Below are positions 1 to 5,938 of a stretch of DNA of 23,025 nucleotides, piece after piece. The translations under genes were made by a program, and so were the position numbers. Source of the DNA: Anaerolinea thermophila (GTDB lineage Bacteria; Chloroflexota; Anaerolineae; Anaerolineales; Villigracilaceae); contig DYLB01000010.1 of assembly GCA_020722305.1 (NCBI GenBank), forward strand, positions 1 through 23,025. The letters are read 5' to 3'. The notes under the pieces are model-generated. The model did not search any database. It had not been told where the DNA came from and saw only the letters and a list, made by a program, of their open reading frames with translations. How positions within the stretch are numbered: the first letter of the stretch is position 1; each line of letters begins with the position of its first letter.

Positions 1-530
1 ATATTCCCGCCATCTCGCACGGGCATCCCGGCCGCGGCGAAGTCCGCCCGCGGCTTGCCACCCAGGAAGACGTTGCCGCCTTGTGGGCCAACCTCGACGT
101 GATTGATTGCTTCGCCACCGACCACGCCCCGCACACCCTGGCCGAAAAGGACGGCGAGAATCCGCCTCCCGGCTTCCCCGGCGTGGAGACCATCCTGCCG
201 CTGTTGCTGACCGCGGTAGACCGTGGACGATTGACCGTGGACGATATCGTCCAGCGGATGCACACCGCTCCCAAACGCATCTTCCACCTCCCCGACCAAC
301 CCGAGACCTGGGTCGAAGTGGACGAGGCTGCCGAATACGAGATCCACGCCGCCGATTTGCATTCCCGCTGCGGCTGGACTCCCTTCGAGGGCTGGCAGGT
401 CAAAGGGCGGGTCAGGCTGGTCGTCTTGCGCGGCCGCGAGGCGTTTAGGGATGGCCGGGTACTGGCTGAACCCGGTTACGGTCGAAATGTGAGAAGTCTC
501 CATGAAAATAATTTTCACCACCAGGCATGA
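1..530 (+). CDS. pyrC: Dihydroorotase, C-terminal part (5' end outside window)
   Basis: This is the C-terminal part of a dihydroorotase, the zinc amidohydrolase that interconverts N-carbamoyl-L-aspartate and L-dihydroorotate, the third step of pyrimidine synthesis in the cytoplasm. The open frame starts at the window edge (first whole codon at base 3) and ends with TGA at 528-530. The visible fragment shows the family signature IDCFATDHAPHT around 100-135, whose Asp is the catalytic base, followed by the GFPGVET segment, the helix containing the MHTAPKRIF stretch, and a closing beta segment ending in RDGRV and GYGRNV, as is usual for class I (CAD-like) dihydroorotases. The N-terminal metal-binding HxH part is not in the window. 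It heads a pyr cluster continued by pyrB, pyrF, pyrE and pyrD, but a toxin-antitoxin pair and a hydrolase separate it from pyrB. The family assignment is confident. Confidence 0.93.
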   Translation, partial: IPAISHGHPGRGEVRPRLATQEDVAALWANLDVIDCFATDHAPHTLAEKDGENPPPGFPGVETILPLLLTAVDRGRLTVDDIVQRMHTAPKRIFHLPDQPETWVEVDEAAEYEIHAADLHSRCGWTPFEGWQVKGRVRLVVLRGREAFRDGRVLAEPGYGRNVRSLHENNFHHQA

Positions 531-538
531 AAATCTAT

Positions 539-569
539 TTTCAGATCAGATAATCGTATGCTGTATAAT
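539..569 (+). promoter_or_regulatory. Probable sigma-70 promoter of the toxin-antitoxin pair
   Basis: A perfect TATAAT lies at 564-569, 23 bases before the antitoxin ATG. The best -35 match (TTCAGA near 539-544) is weak and sits 19 bp upstream. A clear AAGGAG ribosome binding site at 581-586 is 6 nt from the ATG at 593. The promoter lies just after the pyrC stop, so the pair can be transcribed independently of the pyr genes. Confidence 0.5.
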
Positions 570-592
570 GTTTCAAGATAAAGGAGCAAGAT

Positions 593-820
593 ATGGAGTA
601 CACCCCATCTTATCAGATCAACGTGCAGAAACGTGATGTCATTGTACGGTTCCGCCGCGAGTTGGTAGACCGGGAAACATTGGGGAGGTTTCTCGACTAT
701 CTCGAACTCGAGTCCATTCGCAGGCGGAGTCAGTTGACAGAAGAGCAGGCCTCCAAATTGGCAAATGAAATCAATAAAGCCGTTTGGGAAAATCTCAAGA
801 AAGCCTTCTTGGAGGGCTAG
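593..820 (+). CDS. Small protein upstream of PIN toxin; probable antitoxin
   Basis: A 75-residue charged, mostly helical protein with no signal peptide or membrane segment. It has a short beta-like start (YQINVQKRDVIVRF) that could dimerise or bind DNA, then two helices rich in Arg, Glu and Lys (about residues 24-72). It precedes a PIN-domain gene by only 3 nt, which is the standard layout of a type II toxin-antitoxin operon with the antitoxin first. A strong ribosome binding site (AAGGAG, 581-586) precedes the ATG. I do not recognise a named antitoxin family (it is not an obvious AbrB, RHH or Phd type), so the antitoxin role is inferred from size, charge and position. The AT-richer codon use of this gene and the next one contrasts with the GC-rich pyr genes and suggests acquisition by transfer. 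Confidence 0.72.
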   Translation: MEYTPSYQINVQKRDVIVRFRRELVDRETLGRFLDYLELESIRRRSQLTEEQASKLANEINKAVWENLKKAFLEG

Positions 821-823
821 GTC

Positions 824-1246
824 TTGGCACGTGTTGTAGTGGACACGAACGTTATTTTTTCCGCACTGGTCAGCGGGAAAGAATCTGCTTTTTCGGAAAT
901 ACTATTACAGTCAAAGAATGACTTCTATGCTTGCGAAACCACCCTGGTAGAGATATTTAAGCATAAAGAAAAGATTCTAAAATTCTCCCGCTTTTCAGAC
1001 GATGATTTGGTGCGTTTCTATTACATAATACTCAACCGTCTTAACTTATACAAAGAAACATTGATCGCTCCTGAACACCGTAAAGCAGCCTATAACTTAT
1101 GCCATGATATTGACGAAACTGATACTCCTCATGTAGCCTTGACCCTTGAATTGGATGCCGTCCTTTGGACTGGCGATAAGCGGTTGAAAGAAGGCCTGGA
1201 GGAAAAGGGATTTAAAGATTTCTTTGTCCCCGACATTTTTCGGTAA
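824..1246 (+). CDS. PIN-domain toxin (probable endoribonuclease, VapC/PilT-like)
   Basis: A 140-residue PIN-domain protein, expected to be a Mg2+-dependent ribonuclease acting as the toxin of the pair with the preceding small gene. The conserved acidic residues are visible: Asp7 in VVVDTNV, Glu43 in TTLVEIF, Asp97-Asp100 in HDIDETD and Asp118 in WTGDKRL. Length is normal for the family. The start is TTG at 824, 3 nt after the antitoxin stop; no internal ATG would preserve the N-terminal DTN motif, so TTG is well supported and implies translational coupling. The reading frame is AT-rich, like its partner. A clean intrinsic terminator follows. PIN domains of this kind also occur as solitary nucleases, but the tight pairing favours a toxin-antitoxin module. 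Its target RNA cannot be told from sequence. Confidence 0.87.
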   Translation: MARVVVDTNVIFSALVSGKESAFSEILLQSKNDFYACETTLVEIFKHKEKILKFSRFSDDDLVRFYYIILNRLNLYKETLIAPEHRKAAYNLCHDIDETDTPHVALTLELDAVLWTGDKRLKEGLEEKGFKDFFVPDIFR

Positions 1247-1249
1247 CAT

Positions 1250-1277
1250 AAACCTGACAGCTAACTGTCAGGTTTTT
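1250..1277 (+). terminator. Intrinsic terminator of the toxin-antitoxin operon
   Basis: A perfect 11-bp stem AAACCTGACAG / CTGTCAGGTTT with a CTAA loop (1261-1264), ending in a run of five T. It follows the PIN stop codon by 3 nt and insulates the module from the hydrolase gene. Confidence 0.88.
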
Positions 1278-1318
1278 CGTGATAGTCAAAAGTAAAAAAG
1301 ACGACCGTACAGGATGCC

Positions 1319-2212
1319 TTGACTCAAAACTTTCGAAACGCCTTGCTTCGCGCACTTCTGCGGTTTATGTTCAGGAAGGAACTTCCCATTCCCGAAAGCC
1401 GCGCCCGCTCGGAAAAGTACGCCCGGTGGATTGGGAGGGCCCCGCTCCACGTGCAGGTGGAGGCGCTGCAAATCGGCGCTGTCTACACTGAATGGATCAT
1501 CCCGCCAGATGCGGATGACCGACACGTTATCCTCTACCTGCACGGCGGCGGATACGTCTCCGGGTCGGTGGCGATCCACAAGCTGCTGTGCGTCGAACTG
1601 GCGAACGCGACCGGGGTGCGCATCCTGCTGCCGGAATACCGCCTGGCCCCGGAGAATCCCTTCCCGGCCGCACTGGAGGACGCCCTGTCCGCCTACCGCT
1701 GGCTGCTGGCCCAAGGATTCGAGGCCGGCAACATCGTCATCGCCGGGGATTCGGCCGGCGGCGGACTGAGCCTGGCAGTCACCCTGTTCCTGTGCGGGAC
1801 GGGCGAGCCGCTCCCGGCTGCGGTGGTCTGCATCTCGCCCTGGGCCGACCTGACCCTCTCCGGCGGCTCGCACCGTACCAAAGCCAGCGCCGATCCCATC
1901 CTGTACGCGAAGGAATTGCGTTACTGGGCCTTGAGTTACACGGACGAGGGCAACCTGTCTAACCCGCTGGTTTCGCCGGTCTACGCCGACTTCCACGGTT
2001 TCCCGCCGATGCTGATCCAGGTCGGGAGCGAGGAAATCTTGCTGGACGATGCCGTGACCGTAGCCGAAAAAGCCAAAGCCGCGGGCGTGGACGTGACCCT
2101 GAGAGTCTGGCCGGGCATGTGGCATGTCTGGCACGCGACGGGGCCGTTGCTGCCCGAAAGCCGGGAGGCGCTGGCAGAGATCAGCCAATTCGTGAGAGCA
2201 CATTTTGATTAA
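1319..2212 (+). CDS. Alpha/beta hydrolase, hormone-sensitive lipase-like (esterase)
   Basis: A 297-residue alpha/beta hydrolase of the hormone-sensitive lipase (family IV) type, expected to hydrolyse short-chain carboxylic esters in the cytoplasm. It shows the oxyanion-hole motif HGGG at residues 75-78, the nucleophile elbow GDSAGG at 143-148 (Ser145), a likely catalytic acid at Asp243 or Asp244 (ILLDDA) and a likely catalytic His269 (GMWHVW). PEYRLAPENPFPAA after the first motif is also typical. There is no signal peptide. The start is taken as TTG at 1319 with AGGA four nt upstream; an ATG at 1370 is an alternative that would remove 17 residues. It lies between pyrC and pyrB without an obvious link to pyrimidine synthesis. 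The natural substrate cannot be inferred. Confidence 0.86.
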   Translation: MTQNFRNALLRALLRFMFRKELPIPESRARSEKYARWIGRAPLHVQVEALQIGAVYTEWIIPPDADDRHVILYLHGGGYVSGSVAIHKLLCVELANATGVRILLPEYRLAPENPFPAALEDALSAYRWLLAQGFEAGNIVIAGDSAGGGLSLAVTLFLCGTGEPLPAAVVCISPWADLTLSGGSHRTKASADPILYAKELRYWALSYTDEGNLSNPLVSPVYADFHGFPPMLIQVGSEEILLDDAVTVAEKAKAAGVDVTLRVWPGMWHVWHATGPLLPESREALAEISQFVRAHFD

Positions 2213-2253
2213 ACGGTAGCAGACCGAAAGGTCGCGAGAATCGGGCAGAAAAA

Positions 2254-2373
2254 AGCCATAGCGATAGACGATAGCCGATAGCCGGAATCCGGTTTTTGTG
2301 CAGAGGAAGTCCCAATCCCGAAAATCGAATATCGAGTAACGACTATCGAATTACCAATCCCCAATTTTCAAGG
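2254..2373 (+). repeat. Heptad-periodic spacer upstream of pyrB
   Basis: The spacer between the hydrolase and pyrB is built from 7-bp units. Arm one (2254-2288) has units such as GCGATAG, ACGATAG and CCGATAG in register. Arm two (2311-2373) has nine consecutive units, for example TCGAATA, TCGAGTA, ACGACTA, TCGAATT, with A fixed at position 4 in all nine and C at position 2 in eight. The arms are inverted relative to each other (CGATAG versus CTATCG) and could pair. The last units run into the pyrB ribosome binding site (AAGGAG at 2370-2375). Function unknown. Confidence 0.8.
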
Positions 2374-2380
2374 AGTAAAA

Positions 2381-3364
2381 ATGCCTACTGATCCCCAATC
2401 CCCCTACCTGCCGTTCGGCGACAACACCCACGCGCCCTGGTACGGCAAGGACATCCTGTCGGTCAAGCAGTTCAGCCGGGCCGACCTGGAATACATTTTC
2501 GGCGTGGCGCACGAGATGCGCGGCATGGTCGAGCGCATCGGCACGTTCGACCTGCTGAAGGGCAAGATCTTGGCCAACCTGTTCTACGAACCGTCCACCC
2601 GCACCTCGTCGTCGTTCACGGCGGCCATGGAACGGCTGGGCGGCAGCGTCATCCCGATCAACGAGGTGAAATACTCGTCGGTGTCGAAGGGCGAAAGCCT
2701 GCCGGATACCGTCCGCACGCTCGAATGCTACGCCGACGTGATCGTGCTGCGTCACCCAGAAGTCGGCTCGGCGGCGATTGCGGCCAAGGCGGCGCGCAAG
2801 CCGGTCATCAATGCCGGCGACGGCGTGGGTGAGCATCCCACCCAGGCCCTGCTCGACCTGTTTACCATCTTCGAAGAACTCGGCGTCGGCGTGGTGGACG
2901 GGCTGACCGTGACCATGCTCGGCGATTTGAAATACGGCCGCACGGTCCACTCGCTGGCGCGTTTGCTTTCGCTCTACAAAGTCAAACTCAACTACGTCTC
3001 GCCGGAGATTTTGCGAATGCCGAAGGAAGTGATGGACGAGGTAGCCGCCCAGGGCATCCCGCAAGCCGAATACGCCTCGCTCGAAAAAGCCCTGCCCGAT
3101 ACCGACGTGCTGTACGTCACCCGCGTCCAGAAGGAGCGCTTCGAAGACCCCGCCGAATACGAAAAGGTCAAGGGCGCGTATGTGATCAATCCTGCCATCA
3201 TGCAAACCGCCAAGCAGCAGATGATCGTCATGCACCCCCTGCCGCGCGTCGGCGAGATCAGCACCGACTTCGACGACGATCCCCGCGCCGCCTACTTCCG
3301 CCAGATGGAGTACGGCCTGTACGTGAGAATGGCCCTGCTGGCGATGGTTTTAGGAAAGGCATAG
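2381..3364 (+). CDS. pyrB: Aspartate carbamoyltransferase catalytic chain
   Basis: A 327-residue aspartate transcarbamylase, which joins carbamoyl phosphate and L-aspartate to give N-carbamoyl-L-aspartate, the committed step of pyrimidine synthesis. The carbamoyl-phosphate loop EPSTRTSSSF (residues 70-79), the HPTQALLD motif (152-159) and the late HPLPR motif (about 283-287) are all present. Length is close to other bacterial catalytic chains, and the N-terminal extension of about 20 residues is somewhat longer than in Escherichia coli. The ATG at 2381 has a good ribosome binding site (AAGGAG) ending 5 nt upstream. No pyrI regulatory chain is seen in the window. It is followed after a 69-nt heptad-repeat spacer by pyrF, in the same direction. 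Confidence 0.97.
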   Translation: MPTDPQSPYLPFGDNTHAPWYGKDILSVKQFSRADLEYIFGVAHEMRGMVERIGTFDLLKGKILANLFYEPSTRTSSSFTAAMERLGGSVIPINEVKYSSVSKGESLPDTVRTLECYADVIVLRHPEVGSAAIAAKAARKPVINAGDGVGEHPTQALLDLFTIFEELGVGVVDGLTVTMLGDLKYGRTVHSLARLLSLYKVKLNYVSPEILRMPKEVMDEVAAQGIPQAEYASLEKALPDTDVLYVTRVQKERFEDPAEYEKVKGAYVINPAIMQTAKQQMIVMHPLPRVGEISTDFDDDPRAAYFRQMEYGLYVRMALLAMVLGKA

Positions 3365-3426
3365 TTTCACGTTCCAAGTTTCACATTCCAGGTACACTTG
3401 GAACGTGGAACTTGACACTTGGAACT
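3364..3426 (+). repeat. Heptad-periodic spacer with long inverted repeat, upstream of pyrF
   Basis: Nine 7-bp units run in register from the last base of the pyrB stop codon, for example GTTTCAC, GTTCCAA, then TGGAACG, TGGAACT. The second half is the reverse complement of the first, so 3364-3379 and 3396-3411 form a stem in which 15 of 16 positions match (GTTTCACGTTCCAAGT against ACTTGGAACGTGGAAC). The spacer leaves no recognisable ribosome binding site before the pyrF ATG at 3434. Confidence 0.85.
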
Positions 3427-3433
3427 CTAAAGC

Positions 3434-4282
3434 ATGGAAGCCTTCTTCTCTTTCCTCGAAAGACGGGTGGACGACTGCCCCTCCCTGCTGTGCATCGGAC
3501 TCGACCCGCACGTCAGCGATTTGAGCGAACCCACAGCGAAAGCGGCGCGGGACTTTTGCCTGTCTCTCGTTAAAGCGACCGCGCCCTATGCTGCCGCGTT
3601 CAAGCCCAACGCGGCCTTCTTCGAGTTCTTCGGCCCCGAAGGCTGGAGCGCGCTCAAGGACGTTATCCAGGCTATCGGCGAAGAATCGGCCCGGATGGGG
3701 TCGCTCATCCCCGTCATCCTCGACGCCAAGCGCGGCGACATTGCCTCTACCGCCGAAGCATACGCCAGATCCGCCTTCGAGCATCTCGGCGCGCACGCCA
3801 TCACGCTCAATCCATACCTGGGCTTCGATTCCATCCAGCCGTTTTTAGGCTACCAGGAAAAGGGCGTCTTCCTGCTGTGCAAGACCAGCAACCCGGGCAG
3901 CCGCGACCTGCAAGATTTATCCGTTTCTCCTCTCCCTGAGGGCGAGGGGGGAGGGGTGAGGGCGCTCTATGAACACGTTGCCCGCCTTGCCCAACAATGG
4001 AACACCGGGGACAACGTCGGCCTGGTCGTTGGTGCAACCCAGCCGGAAGCGCTGACCCGCGTCCGCGCCGCCGCGCCAGACTTGTGGTTCCTGTCCCCCG
4101 GCGTTGGTGCCCAGGGCGGGGACCTGGAGTCCGCGCTCAGGTCCGGTCTGCGCAAAGATGGCAAAGGGATGCTTATCAACGTCTCGCGCAGCATTGCGCG
4201 GGCCGCCGAAGGTCCCGGCTTGGCTGCGGCGGAACTCAGAGATCAGATACTCGAAACTCGATATTCGATATTTGGGAAGTAA
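3434..4282 (+). CDS. pyrF: Orotidine 5'-phosphate decarboxylase (type 2)
   Basis: A 282-residue orotidine monophosphate decarboxylase that converts OMP to UMP, the last step of the pathway. It shows the LDAKRGDI motif (residues 96-103) with the catalytic Lys and Asp residues, the FKPNAAFFE strand (57-65) and the phosphate-binding SPGVGAQGGD loop (221-230), in the arrangement of the longer type 2 (mycobacterial-like) enzymes. Two oddities are visible. Residues about 163-176 (SVSPLPEGEGGGVR) match a GC-rich repeat inserted in frame where relatives have a short turn, and the last dozen residues (ending RYSIFGK) are encoded by the start of the heptad repeat before pyrE. The ATG at 3434 has no clear ribosome binding site; translation may depend on pyrB. 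The active-site residues are intact, so it is probably functional. Confidence 0.95.
   Translation: MEAFFSFLERRVDDCPSLLCIGLDPHVSDLSEPTAKAARDFCLSLVKATAPYAAAFKPNAAFFEFFGPEGWSALKDVIQAIGEESARMGSLIPVILDAKRGDIASTAEAYARSAFEHLGAHAITLNPYLGFDSIQPFLGYQEKGVFLLCKTSNPGSRDLQDLSVSPLPEGEGGGVRALYEHVARLAQQWNTGDNVGLVVGATQPEALTRVRAAAPDLWFLSPGVGAQGGDLESALRSGLRKDGKGMLINVSRSIARAAEGPGLAAAELRDQILETRYSIFGK
3925..3965 (+). repeat. GC-rich repeat inserted in frame within pyrF
   Basis: A purine-rich stretch with an internal palindrome (CTCCCTGAGGG) interrupts pyrF between the conserved SNPGSRDLQDL and LYEHVA segments. It encodes roughly SPLPEGEGGGV, a peptide I associate with dispersed intergenic repeats in several bacterial lineages rather than with this enzyme family. 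The boundaries are approximate. Confidence 0.65.
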
Positions 4283-4337
4283 TGACGAGATTCGGTATTC
4301 GCAAATCGAGTATCAAGTATCGAATATCGGACAACTA
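4247..4337 (+). repeat. Heptad-periodic tract spanning pyrF end and pyrE leader
   Basis: Thirteen 7-bp units in register. The first four (such as ATACTCG, AAACTCG, ATATTCG) lie inside the pyrF C-terminal codons, and later units (TATTCGC, AAATCGA, GTATCGA, ATATCGG) are the inverted form. CGATATTCGATA in the first arm is exactly complementary to TATCGAATATCG in the second. The tract ends just before the pyrE ribosome binding site GAGGAG (4340-4345), and related units (ATCGAATTATCG) continue inside the first codons of pyrE. Confidence 0.85.
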
Positions 4338-4350
4338 TTGAGGAGAATTC

Positions 4351-4974
4351 ATGGAAAACAAATCCCAAATCACGAACATCGAATTATCGAATATCGCCGA
4401 TGAACTTCTCTCCGCCGGCTGTATCAAATTCGGCGAATTTACCTTGAAATCCGGTTTGCAGTCGCCGATTTACATTGACCTGCGCCGTCTCATCTCACAC
4501 CCCAAACTGCTGGCTGACGTTGCCCGGGCCTACTTATCTCTACTCGCTACTCTCGAATTCTCTCGCCTGGCCGGCTTGCCCTATGCTGCAATTCCTATTG
4601 CCACCGCCATCAGCCTGGCCGGGAACTACCCCATGATCTACCCGCGCAAGGAAGTCAAAGCCTACGGGACGAAAGCCGAGATCGAGGGCGAGTATCACGC
4701 CGGGGAAACCGTGGTCGTGATAGATGACCTGGCCACCACGGGCGGGAGCAAATTCGAAGCCATCCAAAAATTGACCGGCGCCGGGCTGGCCGTCAAAGAC
4801 GTGGTCGTACTGGTGGACCGCCAGTCCGGGGCGAAGGAGTCGCTGGCCGAGGCGGGCTACACCCTGCACGCCGTGCTGACCATCAGCGAGATGTTGGACT
4901 ATTGGGAAAAGACGGGGAAAGTTGGGAAGGATAAGATCGAGGCAACCAGGAAGTTCCTGGAACACGCCAAATGA
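4351..4974 (+). CDS. pyrE: Orotate phosphoribosyltransferase
   Basis: A 207-residue orotate phosphoribosyltransferase, which transfers the phosphoribosyl group of PRPP to orotate to make OMP. The PRPP-binding loop VVVIDDLATTGGSK is at residues 121-134, preceded by the substrate-binding LKSGLQSPIYIDLR (32-45) and a KAYGTKAEIEG segment that carries the flexible-loop lysine. Length is normal. The ATG at 4351 has a good ribosome binding site (GAGGAG, spacing 5). The first 15 codons are partly made of the heptad repeat described upstream, so the extreme N-terminus (ITNIELSNIADE) may be repeat-derived. The 3' end of this gene is partly duplicated about 780 bp downstream. Confidence 0.96.
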   Translation: MENKSQITNIELSNIADELLSAGCIKFGEFTLKSGLQSPIYIDLRRLISHPKLLADVARAYLSLLATLEFSRLAGLPYAAIPIATAISLAGNYPMIYPRKEVKAYGTKAEIEGEYHAGETVVVIDDLATTGGSKFEAIQKLTGAGLAVKDVVVLVDRQSGAKESLAEAGYTLHAVLTISEMLDYWEKTGKVGKDKIEATRKFLEHAK

Positions 4975-5026
4975 AACTATGTTATAAACGCTGCTATGGA
5001 AAAGACTTTTTTAGAACGCAGAGGCA
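4829..5026 (+). repeat. Direct duplication, copy 1 (pyrE tail and start of next ORF)
   Basis: This segment covers the last roughly 49 codons of pyrE, the following spacer and the first codons of the small ORF at 4996. A closely matching copy occurs at 5612-5808, with both stop codons offset by 783 bp. The two copies bracket the nucleotidyltransferase module. Confidence 0.85.
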
Positions 5027-5202
5027 AGTTACAAGACCTTGACAGATCATTTGATCTGGAATTCTGGCAGGCGCAACCCGCCAAAGCCCGCTTCGATGCC
5101 TCCTGGGAATTGATCCTTCACTATATGAAAGTCAAAGGGCGCGATGTTCGTCAACTCAGACTTCAGCGATCTGTTACGCATTTTCAACGGCCACAACGTT
5201 AA
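4996..5202 (+). CDS. Small helical protein linked to nucleotidyltransferase
   Basis: A 68-residue charged, probably helical protein starting MEKTFLERRGKLQDLDRSFD and containing a FWQAQ segment. Genes of this style occur directly ahead of small nucleotidyltransferases in Chloroflexota and related genomes (recollection, not checked), which suggests a partner in a two-gene module similar to minimal nucleotidyltransferase-HEPN or AbiE-like toxin-antitoxin pairs. No catalytic motif is visible. Its 3' end overlaps the nucleotidyltransferase start (5144) by 59 nt in another frame. No strong ribosome binding site is seen before the ATG. It may be a real gene or a remnant, because its downstream partner carries a frameshift. 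Confidence 0.55.
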   Translation: MEKTFLERRGKLQDLDRSFDLEFWQAQPAKARFDASWELILHYMKVKGRDVRQLRLQRSVTHFQRPQR

Positions 5203-5592
5203 GTACCTGATCATTGGCGGATATGCAGTGGTTCAGATGCCGAGCCGCGCTTCACCAAAGACCTTGACGTGTTGATCAGCACCGATATCGAGAATGCGGG
5301 AGCGGTTTTCGCTGCGTTGCGTGAGTTTGGCGCTCCACTTGCAGGCTTGACCCCCAAGGACTTTTCGGAAGAAGGGTTTTTCTTCCAGATGGGAGTGCCC
5401 CCGATCCGTGTGGATGTGTTGATGGGCATCCCGGGAGTTCATTTCGATGAGTGTTGGGAAAGGCGCGTGGAGGTGGATTTCGACGGGCTGAAAGTCATCT
5501 TCATCTCGAAGCAGGATTTGATCGCTTCGAAACGCGCGGCAGGGCGCCCGCAAGATTTGATTGACGCAGATTTACTATCGCAGGAAGATTGA
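5144..5592 (+). pseudogene. Nucleotidyltransferase (DUF6036/AbiEii-like), frameshifted
   Basis: Two adjacent frames together encode one nucleotidyltransferase of about 150 residues. The first runs from ATG 5144 (MFVNSDFSDLLRIF, then YLIIGGYAVVQ) and stops at about 5272. The second resumes at about 5239 (AEPRFTKDLDVLIST) and ends with TGA at 5590-5592 (DLIDADLLSQED). The GG motif followed by KDLDVLI carries the metal-binding acidic residues of the fold, and the RVDVLMGIPGV strand has a further Asp. One base appears to be missing between 5236 and 5239; restoring it gives a continuous protein. It is either a genuine inactivating deletion or a sequencing error. Proteins of this type may be nucleotidyltransferase toxins of the AbiEii kind, but the substrate is unknown. 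Confidence 0.75.
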
Positions 5593-5611
5593 CTGGCGCG
5601 GCTCTCGTCCT

Positions 5612-5808
5612 GGCGCAAAGGAGTCCTTAGCCGAAGCGGGCTACACCCGCGCGCCGTGCTGACCATCAGCGAGATGTTGGACTATTGGGAAAAGACGGAG
5701 AAAGCTGGGAAGGATAAGATCGAGGCGACGAGGAAGTTCTTGGAACACACCAAATGAAATGATGTTATAAACGTTGCTATAAAGAAGACTTTTGTAGAAC
5801 GCAGAGGC
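5612..5808 (+). pseudogene. Duplicated pyrE 3' end with start of small ORF (copy 2)
   Basis: A partial copy of 4829-5026. It carries the pyrE tail (SEMLDYWEKT and the final helix ending in TGA 5755-5757), the same following spacer (ATGTTATAAACG) and the first about ten codons of the small ORF, whose ATG has become ATA. One base is lost in the GGCTACACCC region, so it does not continue any frame. The stretch 5593-5938 otherwise holds only this copy and the heptad array. Confidence 0.85.
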
Positions 5809-5851
5809 AATCTCAAAAGTGGATGTGCGCGGCGCGGTCGTGCGGGAAACA

Positions 5852-5935
5852 CTGAATACTGGATACTGAATACTGAATACTGGATACTGGATACTGAATA
5901 CTGAACACTGGATACTGAACACTGGATACTGAATA
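5852..5935 (+). repeat. Twelve-unit heptad tandem array immediately before pyrD
   Basis: Twelve consecutive 7-bp units of consensus CTGRAYA (CTGAATA, CTGGATA or CTGAACA) with no indel. A thirteenth unit begins CTG and its following ATG at 5939 is the pyrD start codon. Variation is confined to one purine and one pyrimidine position. Unlike the other three pyr tracts it is in a single orientation. It leaves no Shine-Dalgarno sequence for pyrD. Confidence 0.95.
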
Positions 5936-5938
5936 CTG

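Noticed and set aside
2222..2233. GACC GAAA GGTC hairpin before pyrB as a PyrR-type attenuator
   Set aside because: The stem is only 4 bp, there is no PyrR-binding loop consensus and no alternative terminator or antiterminator pair; chance GNRA hairpins of this size are common.
2282..2297. CCGG AAT CCGG followed by TTTTT as an intrinsic terminator before pyrB
   Set aside because: A 4-bp stem with 3-nt loop is too short to be convincing and it lies within the heptad-repeat spacer.
5852..5935. Heptad array as a CRISPR array
   Set aside because: Units are 7 bp and directly tandem with no spacers of unique sequence, and no cas genes are present.
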